Positions 11,331-20,472 of a DNA stretch of 64,000 nucleotides are shown piece by piece (positions within the stretch are counted from its first letter, which is position 1; each line of letters starts with the position of its first letter). The DNA comes from Diphasiastrum complanatum (lineage: Eukaryota > Streptophyta > Lycopodiopsida > Lycopodiales > Lycopodiaceae), in the NCBI GenBank assembly GCA_029204225.1, contig CM055106.1, positions 3,948,039-4,012,038 of the forward strand, in the 5' to 3' direction. The position numbers and the translations under genes are program-made. The notes below the pieces were generated by a model that did no database searches, was not told the origin of the DNA, and was given only the letters and a program-made list of their open reading frames with translations.

Positions 11331-11432
11331 TGCTCAACATAGGATGTCTTCGCAATCTGCTTGTCAACCTATGATGAGCATAGTTAGAAGAGGACTAAAG
11401 ATACAACCTATGCTTAGCATAGGTTGCTACTC
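11331..11432. repeat. Right arm of the palindromic inverted repeat
   Basis: Resumes after the copia target site: AACATAGGATGTCTTCGCAA is the complement of left-arm sequence near 4905-4925. Palindromes follow at about 11367 and 11408. AGAAGAGGACTAAAGAT is the complement of the left-arm segment ATCTCTGGTCCTCTTCT near 4860-4876. Confidence 0.85.
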
Positions 11433-11653
11433 ATATTTTTTCTGTTTTATAAGGCTTAGTCTGAGAAAAGTGATACTTTTGAGATGTTTTTGTAAGAAAA
11501 TGTGTTATATTTTCAGTTTTGATTTTTAGAGATTTTTCACAGAAACTACCTGTCTTATTAAAGTTTTCAGTATTTTCGTTCAAGTAGTGAATTAAATTTT
11601 CCTAAAGAATTTTTTTCTTTGCAGATTTTCAATTGTCTTTGATAATTTTCGCA

Positions 11654-14115
11654 ATGTCAAGGATTTCTTTCAAAATTTCGGATAAACCTCAAGATATTCC
11701 ACTAAAAGATGAGAATAAATTCATGTATTACTTCACCAGAGGAGTCAACAACACAAAGCTGTCGGAGCTTTTTATTCATTTAGCTGAAAAGCCTGACAGA
11801 GGATACTCACAATTCAAAGTTCAAGGAAGATTGCTTGCTGATCAACCAGATGAGGATGAGGAAGAAGGTTTTGTGAACATACTTGTAAAGGAGACGGATA
11901 AGTCTCATTACATTTTCATTCTGAACGAGACTATGATAAAGATTCGACTTTGCTAGGATGAGGCCATCAGAGCCTATTTTGATAAAGCTATAGTTACTTT
12001 GGTGAGTGATTATAAAAACATTTTTATTCAAGTATGTCTACATTTGTTTCATGCTTAGCATACTGGTTACTAAATATAAAATTCTTTGAACTTTTAAGTA
12101 AAAGCCTTTACTCATTATGTTTTAAACTTGATTTTTGTTTTTGTTTAGAGCATGAAGCAATGCTTAAAAATGGTTCTAGCTGCTATTATTGAGGGGAAAG
12201 ATCCGGTCTATTCATTATAGAGTTCAAAAGGTGTATCTATTGGACCTCGCAAGCCTGCTTCTACCACTGCTCAGGTCACAAAGTCGGTCTCTAAAAACAT
12301 TGAGGATGAAACTGTAGTTGTCCCTCATCCCAAAAAAAAGAGATCTCATAATATCTCTAAGTCTTCTCCCACTAGACCCAAGTCATGTCCAAAGACCATG
12401 GCTACACATCGCCATAAGTCCATCCCTTCTGGTGAAAGCAAGAAAGCCGCCACCGAACCATCGATGTTTCTACTTGGTGCATTCATTCGTCCCTTACAAG
12501 ATAGCTCTGAGCTTGTCAAATTAAGAGAAGATATTCATAAAACAAAAAAAATCAAAGAAACAACTTTGATTTTAGATATAAATTAGTGTGATAGGCCACC
12601 TATAGACCCAATAATAGGAGACAGGCCAATGGAAGACGTAAGAGAACTGAATAAAACACATGTATTTAAAGATCATCCACAGGTCATATTTACTCCTTTT
12701 GTTGTTTTGGTTGATCCCAACAAATGTAACGTTGTTCCAAATTTTGATTTTTCTTTATTAGATTCATATCATTTTTTTGTTTTTGGGGGCATACACAGTT
12801 TACATGCTCGGAAACAATTATCTCAAGAGTATCTCCATATTCCAACCTTTCCAACTATGAGTGCTATTGCATTTGCTGGTCTGACAGTGGAAGAAACCAA
12901 ATTATTGGCTTGGGACCATAATATTGATCAGGACTACCAGATGAAGATGACCGTGTTACAAAGAATTTGATTTTTCCACAAAGAATACGTGAGAGTCTCC
13001 AAAGCAGGACATGTGAATCAACTAGAGCTGAAAGCACTCTGTGCTCAAGAGACAGCCCTGTCTTTTAATTCGAAAAATCCTATGCAAAGCCTTACAAAAT
13101 ATGGTAATTTTTTTAGCTTGTTTTTCGTAGTGGTCAGGTAATTGTTTTTGCTATGCTCGTCATGGAGTGTTCTAGTCATAATATATGTTGTAATCCTTTT
13201 AAATTGTTTTTATCAGACTAATATTTTGAACTCAATTTTAATACTCTCTAAATTCTTTATCAAATAGATTTTTTTTTTTTATTTTAGGTGTGGGCCCTTG
13301 TTGATAAAATTTTTGATAAATGGAAAACTTTTCAAATAAAAGGCCAACCTGCTTAGGGTGCCTCAAAGTCAAAAAAAAAGTTGTCAACACTCAAACTCTG
13401 AAGCAAATCCCTACAGAAATGAGAATATCAGAGTGGAAGAATATGCAAGGGATCAGCTCTATAGAACTAAGAATAAGTGACCTTTCTAGAGTTGCCGATG
13501 GTCAACTTTCTCTGACAGAATTGGGATAAGAATTTCAAAGGTAATAGTCATAATCTAAATATTTATTTTCATGTTACCTTTTGTAATAAAGTGGTTTTCA
13601 TGATTTTGTTGGATTTAACAATTGTACCTTTTAAATACAGGCATAAATTATTTATGAAAGTTCAAGAATCCCTTGTGACAGGGCTAAATTGTCAAGATTT
13701 CGAAGAGCGCCAGAGGCTTTATCCTCTGAATAGCCGAAATGAAGCTTTGAGTTCATTTTTTATTTTGTTTAGAGACATGGTATTTATTTCACCCATGCTA
13801 AGCATAGGTGTTTATTAATTGTTTCTTTTTTATATTTTATGTCTCCTATGCTAAGCATAGCTTTTTCTTTATTTAATTTTTTTTTTTTGATACTTTAGGT
13901 CTTCCATTCTATTTTATATTTTGTGTCTCCCATGATAAGCATAGCTTTTTCTTTTTCAGTTTCTCAAAAATAAGAAAAACAAAGTCCTTCTAGAGCAATT
14001 CAAGAGACATATTCTAAAAGCAAAAGCAAAAAAAGGGACAGAGAGAGATTGGCACGGGGTGAGACCATTGCGGAGGAGGATCCATATTAGAGATCTACCT
14101 TCCCAAAAGTGTTGA
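11654..14115 (+). pseudogene. Decayed five-exon gene with a ParB/sulfiredoxin-like GGxHxxxA motif
   Basis: Proposed exons: 11654-12001, 12149-13103, 13288-13540, 13641-13779 and 13960-14115. An acceptor (TTTTTTTCTTTGCAG) ends at 11624 just before the first ATG, implying a 5' UTR intron. The donors GTGAGT, GTAATT, GTAATA and GTATTT and T-rich acceptors fit plant introns. Exons 1 and 2 stay in one frame. Exon 2 encodes a Lys/Arg-rich segment (PKKKRS, NLS-like). A globular part follows (ORF 12629-12970) with FFVFGGIHSLHARKQL (12773-12820) and GLTVEETKLLAWDHNI (12878-12925). That pair resembles the GGNHRxEA plus EExxLAxxxN signature of ParB/Srx-fold proteins. Four in-frame stops interrupt exons 1-2 and an A9 run shifts the frame in exon 3; the exon 2/3 phase is also off by one. 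The ATGCTNAGCAT word lies in introns 1 and 4. The fold call is inference. Confidence 0.5.
13795..13942. repeat. Three ATGCTAAGCAT-type palindromes in intron 4
   Basis: Copies at 13795-13805, 13848-13858 and 13932-13942, each in the context TCYCATG..AAGCATAG and followed by T-rich DNA. One more lies in intron 1 (12051-12061). The word is therefore both between and within the two divergent genes. Confidence 0.8.
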
Positions 14116-14261
14116 TGATCAACCATGCTTCTACTCAGTTGAGGAGGGCGATTGTAAAGAAATTTCAATTTTTTTAAAAAAGGTCTTATACACTCTGCAT
14201 TGTCGATATATCATATGAATTTCAGATGAAGGAATTATTAAAGGATGGTTCCTTCTTCAAA

Positions 14262-14600
14262 TGAAACAGACGTCGGATTTTGACGTCCTCCAAGCATGTC
14301 GAAATCCGATGTACATGTTAGTTCAGGCTCGAGCGCCAGATGCCAGACGCTGTGGATAGGCTTTTGGATTGTTGATGTGGACATCGAAATCCGACGTCCA
14401 CGTCGAATGACACGTAATTATTTTTCAGAGAAAAAAAAGCCACACCATATCCACATTGAAATGTCAAATTTTGACATGCTGGATTCCAACGTGCACTTTA
14501 AAAATTGGTTGCCGCCACAATTTTTCGATCACCGGACTCCTATTTTGGAATTTTTTGATTGGATGTCGGATTCCGACGTGTCAAATTGCAACGTATTATA
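14262..14600. repeat. Second palindrome family (GTCGGATTCCGAC type)
   Basis: Five imperfect palindromes with an A/T-rich centre flanked by TCGG...CCGA or TCAA...TTGA: about 14267-14287, 14295-14315, 14380-14404, 14458-14482 and 14560-14582. Flanks often add ACGT or ATGT. The reading frames here are shadows. It lies just downstream of the ParB-like gene remnant. Confidence 0.7.
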
Positions 14601-15201
14601 AAATTTTTAAAAAATACGTTGAAGGGCCATGTCAGAATTTGGGCAATATGTTATTGTGAAAGGATTCTAAACTTAGTAACAAACACAGAATTTACCAGAA
14701 AGAGTATCAATGGACAATGTGAAAGCTTGACACTTCTTGTCTAATCATCCAGGGAATATTGAAAAAAAGTATGTGCATGTACAACAAACATAAGCTTTGA
14801 TCCTCATATGGCTGTGAGAAGAATGAAAGTGTGGCAAATATATGATTAATTGTCACACATATTGAACAAAGGCATTGATATTGATTACAAATTCTACCTA
14901 CAAAAGTCAAAGAATTCATTGAGACCTTTGTCGCTACCTATGGAGAAATGCATGTGACTCATTAGATGGTTTGCAATTTTTTTTTATAATACAAAATGTG
15001 TACCACTAATTGAAATGTCTTTTTGGAAGCACATAATCTATGCACACGCTCTGTGGTTTTTAGAAAACTATGGATCATTGTCTCTATGGAGCACTCAAGG
15101 AATGGATCATTGTCTCTATGGAGCACTCAAGGAATGGAAAAAAGTCACTACAAAGCGAAGGCGACATATTCCAAACACACGAGACATGGTGGTGGTCTTG
15201 G
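14601..15201. other. No gene; short tandem duplication
   Basis: Untranslatable AT-rich DNA. A 32-bp unit (TGGATCATTGTCTCTATGG plus GCACTCAAGGAA) is repeated at 15071 and 15103. Nothing else recognised. Confidence 0.6.
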
Positions 15202-16384
15202 TGTAAGTAATACATGTGGGAATGTCCTAATGTGTGAAATTGATCTCCTAAGCGTGGCTCATGCACTATAAATCACCTATTGATTGTAATCCAAGATCAA
15301 CAATGACAAGTTTTAAGGCAAAAAGACCATTCTACATGCATTCATTCATTACCAAAAGGTATTTCACACATGTGGAAGACTTCATTAAATAAACCAAGTC
15401 CTAACAAGCTCCTCTCCTCGGGTAGAGAGAGAAAATACCACTTTTGGGCTCATCTAGAGAGAGAAGACAATACAAGCAAAATTGGCAAATCTCCAAATTG
15501 ACTCAAAAACTCAATTATCTCTCATCCATTAATTAAGGGAGTGAAAGTATATATAGAAACTCGTGGAGATCCAAGCTTAATTCCTATTGGACCCCTTAAA
15601 CATAGCCTCTCTAATCCTATTGTATGTGTGATGCAACATCCCTCACTTTTGATTGGGCCCTTCCAACACATCTCTCTCTTATGATTGGACCCTTTGACTT
15701 TTGCCACCACATAGGGTGCATCACTCATCAAACCTAAACTTGACATGTGTAAGAAACCTAACTAGTGTGAGTTACATCACAATTTAATTTTGACCTAATC
15801 ATGACAAAACATGTAATGCATGAACCTTACTAAATGGCCCAAATCCTTGAAGAAGCCTTCACACGTGTGAAAGTACGGCCTCCCACAGTCTGAGCACTGT
15901 AAACTAGACCCACATTCAATCCTATAATGATTAAGAATCACAAGAGCTCAAAGAGTTAAGAACATAGAGAGCAATTGCACCAATATGAGAGAAAAATCAT
16001 GAAATTGCTTGATTGATTTTGGTGAGAGATCATCACCTATATATACATGATCCATCACAATTTTGGGTAGGTATGAGTAGCACTAAACCTATACCTGATG
16101 GTAATTTTGGTGGATCTTTCATCCCTACCAAGTTAGGGTTGGAATCTTGGAGATCCCTCAATAATGTAAAAACTACCAAAAATAGCTCCTACTTTTTCTC
16201 TCTTGTATCTAAGCATGATTAAGACTCATTCCAAAGGTTCTATCACTTAGGTCTACTTGAGAACATCCTTATGAATAGAATCCTATGATATTTGGCACGT
16301 GTGACAAGCCACATCATGACCATCTAACTATTTACAAGTCATATGACCAAAACTAGTCAAGCTAGAATTGTGAATTTTTAACAT
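15202..16384 (-). repeat. 3' LTR, possibly a chimera of two LTR families
   Basis: 15202-15815 is related to 58640-59220 (the reading frames at 15522 and 58836 are mirror copies of this LTR, not genes). 15816-16384 instead resembles the LTR at 43947-45020, sharing GAGAAAAAGTAGGAGCTA and GTACTTTCACAYGTGTGAAG. A minus-strand start TGTTAAAAATTC lies at 16384. Two TATATATA boxes, at 15549-15556 and 16037-16045, support two promoter regions joined head to tail. Confidence 0.5.
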
Positions 16385-17146
16385 CACTAGCACTACCAAT
16401 CTCTCTCAAAATAGATCAACCTCTCATCAATTGATAGAGTATAGGCAAATTTTGGGTCAAACTATCTTTGTCATGTGTGACACACTCCAAGAATCCACAA
16501 ATCACTCAAATACAAGCCAATTGTATGAAAGAAAGTGGCTATGACCTCAAAATGATGACTAGATCTCAAAAAGATTACATTGGCAAGTCTCTTCTTAAAT
16601 TTTTTGGTCAAACTAGCAAGATATGATCAAACCAAATGTGTCTAGGTGCCCTACCTAGCCCTCTTCAAAGGCTTATAGATCTTGATTGGAACAAATTGCA
16701 ACAAAAACTAGACAAAGCTAGCTTTCAAACAAGCTATCTAGCACCAAATTTGGATCTAACTTGGAAGAGAACTTTCCAAACGAATTTGGATGTACTTCAA
16801 ATGTGTCTGAGCACTAAATTCTGTATAGTATCTGAAATGACTCAATCATTATGGTAATGAACCCTCTTGATCCAAATTTCCTCGAGATAGCATGGGAGAT
16901 GCAATCAACACTCTCTAGATCTTGATTTTCATGAAAATTTTGAAACTATGGATGATAGATGCATCAAAAGCTCAGGTAGGCTCTGATACCATGTGAAACT
17001 TCACACATGTGGGAATGTTCTAATGTGTGAAACTGATCTCCTAAGCGTGACTCATGCACTATAGATCACCTACTGATTGAAATCCAAGATCAATGACAAG
17101 ATCTAAGGCAAAAAACCATTCTACATGCATTCATTCACATGCTCTC
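15202..17146 (-). mobile_element. Short copia-type element with truncated 5' LTR, no pol
   Basis: A PBS (TGGTATCAGAGCC on the minus strand, 16979-16991) adjoins an LTR beginning at 16992. That LTR matches 15202 onward: CACATGTGGGAATGTYCTAATG and GCATTCATTCA shared, 16992-17146 against about 15202-15350. The right LTR copy is cut at about 17146 by copia C. The interior (about 16385-16978) is only 600 bp without gag or pol, so this is a non-autonomous or deleted element. The left part 15202-15815 also matches 58640-59220 on the opposite strand. Confidence 0.7.
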
Positions 17147-18120
17147 ACAACCTGTTTCAATCCATAAATGCATTTTGTCAATCTAGATGACCTTCATCCA
17201 CAAAGCCTTCTGACTATGTCATATATATTTCTTCATCAATGTTCCCATATAAGAATGTTGCTTTGACATCGTGGGCCATTTTCATTGTGGGAAAAAAGGT
17301 TTTGAAATAATTGATCCCTTCCTTTTGTGAAAAAGCTCTTGCCACTAATCTGGCTTTATAGCTGACCATTGCACCTGCTGCATTTGTTTTCCTTTTGAAA
17401 ACCCACTTGTTGCTTATAGCTTTTCTTCCAACATGTAGCGTTGTCAATTTCCATGCTATGTTCCTTTCCACGGATTGTAGTTCTTCCTGCATGGCTTGAT
17501 GCCATTGCTTACTTTCACTACTCTGGTCCTCTTCCTGAGAAGTTTCATGCTCTTCTGTGATCTCACAAAATTTTGTATATACATGACTCATCTCAGCATT
17601 CTCAATCACCTTCAATGAAGGTGCTTGCAATTTCACTAGTCGGGTTACTGTCATCTAATGCCCTTCCACTGGTGCTGATCTGCAACTCTAGATTGTCTTG
17701 CTCAATGTACTTGCACTTGTATGTTCTGTTGCCCCTCATCTGGTGGCAATACTAATTGAGCTGGGGGATTTGCAAATGCTTCCTCAACCTCACTTGTGTC
17801 TGTTCTGGCAAAATATGGATACTGATTAAAATTAGCACCAAATTCTTAATTTGATCCCGAGAACAAACTTGACATTTCTACTGACAAGTATTTTCTTGGT
17901 CAGTGAATTGTACAACTTGTATCCAGTTTTCTCAGACAGGTAGCCAATAAAGATGGCCTTCGAAGGCTTTTCATCCAATTTCTTTCTTTTTTGGTTTGGT
18001 GTGTCCATATAGGCATCACATCAAAAGATCATGACATGTGAGAGGTCTGGCATTTTGTTGAACCATATCTCATTTGGAGTCTTGCCCAATTAGAGTGTAG
18101 ACAAGTGTAAAGCTTTTGTT
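17147..18120 (-). pseudogene. Copia C: RT start and integrase C-terminal region
   Basis: Minus frame 17654-17214 has the RT entry: SKQWHQAMQEELQSVERNIA, AISNKWVFKRKTNA, YKARLVARAFSQKEGINY, and ATFLYGNIDEEIYMT. The next codons continue as QSEGFVDEGH to 17150, where the element is cut. Further right, 18060-17820 carries decayed integrase tail including the region before the acidic linker. Stops are frequent. It is interrupted on the right by the LTR at 18121 and continues at 18617. Confidence 0.85.
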
Positions 18121-18616
18121 TGATGAATTCCAAGAGGTCCAATAGGAAATTGAGGTGTGCTTGAATATAGTCCAATAGAATTAAGAGGTGCATGGATCAA
18201 TGGTCCAATAGGATCAAGATGTGACAAAGTATGGTCCAATCATAGTTAAGCATAGTGGTAGCTCGTGGATCTACTAGTATCATTGTACTCCTCATTTTGA
18301 AGCTAATTGATTTGGTGATTTTATGGATTTTGTGAGTTATTGGATTTCTAGTTTTCTCTCTCTACCCGAGAGCTCATGATGCTTTTTCTCTCTCTACCCG
18401 AGGAGAGCAGCTTGTTTTTACTTAGATTATTTTTTGAATACTTCCCACATGTGTGAGTGAGAGTTGGAAGTGATTGAATGCATGTAGTAGTGTGTTTTTG
18501 CCATAGAATCAAAGATAGATCTTGAATCTCAATCTAGTCTTGATCTTGGTGCATCTACACACCTTAGGAGATCACAAGTACATGTAGTGGACAATCTACA
18601 CGTGTGAAATTCAACA
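18121..18616 (+). repeat. Solo LTR inserted in copia C integrase
   Basis: Starts TGATGAATTCC and ends CACGTGTGAAATTCAACA, about 496 bp. No internal region or second LTR adjoins. The host integrase sequence resumes on both sides, as expected of a solo LTR. The start could be a few bases further left: CTTT before 18118 and after 18616 is a possible short target duplication. TACCCGAGGAGAG links it to the LTRs at 15202 and 58640. Confidence 0.75.
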
Positions 18617-18830
18617 CTTTTTGCAAAAGTCTTTAAATTCATTGGAGATATATTCTCCTCCATTATCACCTCTAAAGAACTTGATCTTGTGCCATATGAT
18701 GCTTCTCAACAAAAGTCTTGAACTTGACAAAACTATCAAAAAACTACAGACTGTGTAAAAACACTTGTAATTTTGTAGTCTGTGAAAACCACAAAAAAAT
18801 CCGTAGAACTGGATAAACAATGGATGAAGC
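18617..18830 (-). pseudogene. Copia C integrase core fragment
   Basis: Contains IKFFRGDNGGEYISNEFKDF with the second catalytic Asp. Upstream in another frame is FFDSFVKFKTFVEKHH, the usual sequence before it. It ends abruptly near 18830 against the 3' end of copia D. Confidence 0.85.
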
Positions 18831-18982
18831 TTAAAACCGATTAGTTGATTGGTAGGAAGGAGACTAGTCCAACACTCAACCTTAATCTGAATTCTTGAAT
18901 GCCTTGACCTTCAAACTTAGTTCTACACAGAATCTTCTACGTGACTCCAAACTTAATGCTTTAGTAAAAACATCTGCTGTCA
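18831..18982 (-). pseudogene. Copia D: 3' end of RNase H
   Basis: The minus strand encodes ADVFTKAL (about 18977-18952) and CRTKFEGQGIQEFRL, then a terminal stretch. It is separated from the rest of D by gypsy element G; the sequence at 23547 supplies the preceding codons (DMT, then ADVFTK). No 3' LTR is attached. Confidence 0.8.
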
Positions 18983-19456
18983 TGCCCATGACTGGTCTCG
19001 AGTAGCGTGTCCATGCTAGGGACTGGTAGACCGACAACCCATAAGTTAATTGTGACTATAAGAGATTTGGGACCCTTATGTGTACGTGGTCATAATTAAT
19101 GGCCTAAGCACTTGATGGTGGTTTTGTATGGGTCTATTAGTGAGTCATTGGGAAATTGGCTGACGTGGCCCAGATTGGCTACAAAGGTGTCCAGTGAGGT
19201 GTCACAGTGCACTACTAGTGGTGCATGGGCCTTGGAGGGTATAAGTATACCTATTGGGCTCTGACTAGTGTATGCTTGATAGCATGACCAGTGGCAGGAT
19301 GCTACTGGTGTAATGCCATACTCCTATTTGTGATTGATCCATAGCTTGGGGGCTAGATCCATGTTTGGTTGGGTTGGTTTGTCCACCATCAGGTTCCCTT
19401 TTGTTGCCAAGTGATTGGCATACTTAGAATAGGATCCTTGGATTAAGGACTTTACA
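18983..19456 (+). repeat. 5' LTR of gypsy G
   Basis: TGCCCATGACTGG to CTTTACA. GTATAAGTATACCT near 19239-19252 may include the TATA box. Next to the PBS. Confidence 0.85.
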
Positions 19457-20159
19457 TTGGTATCAAAGCCAATTCTGAGCATGGTTGTGCCATTGATTGA
19501 ATTGTGTGGGAGTTCTGCATTGTGTGATATGGAATCTTGACACTCTTTGAGAAGATTAGTGGAGTGAGCAACAAGTGGAAAAATTCGAATGTTTCTTTCC
19601 AAATTTCACTTTTTTGAAGTACAATCGGTTGTGGGGTATGTGTATTACCAGGTATACAATTGATTTGGATTTTTGGCACTTCAAATTTGTGTTTTGGAAG
19701 TAAAATTTGGTTTTCTTAAATCATTGTCGTTGCCATTTACTTCATTTAGGAACACTTTTCCGTTAGCAACAGGATCAATTAGAGGTAATACTGGATTTTA
19801 CAACATTTTGTTCTTTAAACAATGATTTAAATGGTTTTGTTGGCTATCTTTTGTTTTTTAATAAGCCAGTTTTGGCTTGATTTTGAGCAAAAGCAACAAA
19901 AGAAACACAAAAAAAGACTAATCACTGGTTGTGACAGGATTTGCATGGTAGTTTCTTGGTGTTTCACAGGTTCATGCTGGTTTGATTTGTCGTACTAACA
20001 GAGGTTTGCAGGCTTTTGTGAATCAGTAAGGCCATCATATTGATGGTATGGTTTACAACTTAGCCTATTCTGTAAATATGGATGGGAACCTGCAAATCAG
20101 GGTTTTTGAGAAAAAACGGACAGTATCTACCCTATTTTTGAACCTTTGAGAAACTAATT
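19457..20159 (+). other. PBS and decayed leader/gag region of gypsy G
   Basis: TTGGTATCAAAGCC (19457-19470) differs from the initiator tRNA-Met PBS by one base in the shared core. The rest has no readable gag; plus-strand frames are closed throughout. Confidence 0.6.
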
Positions 20160-20472
20160 TGTGTGTGAAATCATATCATCAACATTATCCTAATGTTTGA
20201 TCAATATTTACAATAACCAATGGTGAGAAGTGATAATTTTCAACACTCCTCCTCACTTCTAGCTTGGCAATCTAATGTACATCTATCTACAATTCCAAGA
20301 GCATATCTTAACTTAAAAAATGGATCTTTGGACAATGGCTTGGTTAAGATATCAGCTATGCATTCGGATGATGGTACATGGTGTAGTTGCACCTCCTTGG
20401 ATTGTACCTTCTCCCTCACAAACTGATGAGCTATCTCATTATCCTTTGTTCTAGCATGGAAGATAGGATTTG
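20160..20472 (-). mobile_element. Copia A-like scrap inside gypsy G
   Basis: Nearly collinear with 5800-6120 of copia A: LTR end GAGAAGTGATAATTTTCAACA, polypurine tract CTCCTCCTCAC, then the RNase H tail (TGGCAATCTAATGTACATCT, GGATCTTTGGACAATGGCTT). It is cut at both ends. This is a second member of the A family, inserted in or carried by G. Confidence 0.9.

Noticed and set aside
15522-15746. 75-codon frame that recurs at 58836-59060 and looks like a conserved protein
   Set aside because: Both copies are the same LTR stretch on opposite strands; the conservation is of repeat DNA, not protein.
18121-18616. Complete element with target duplication at this LTR
   Set aside because: Only one LTR is present and the flanks give at best a 4-bp match, so solo LTR is the safer call.
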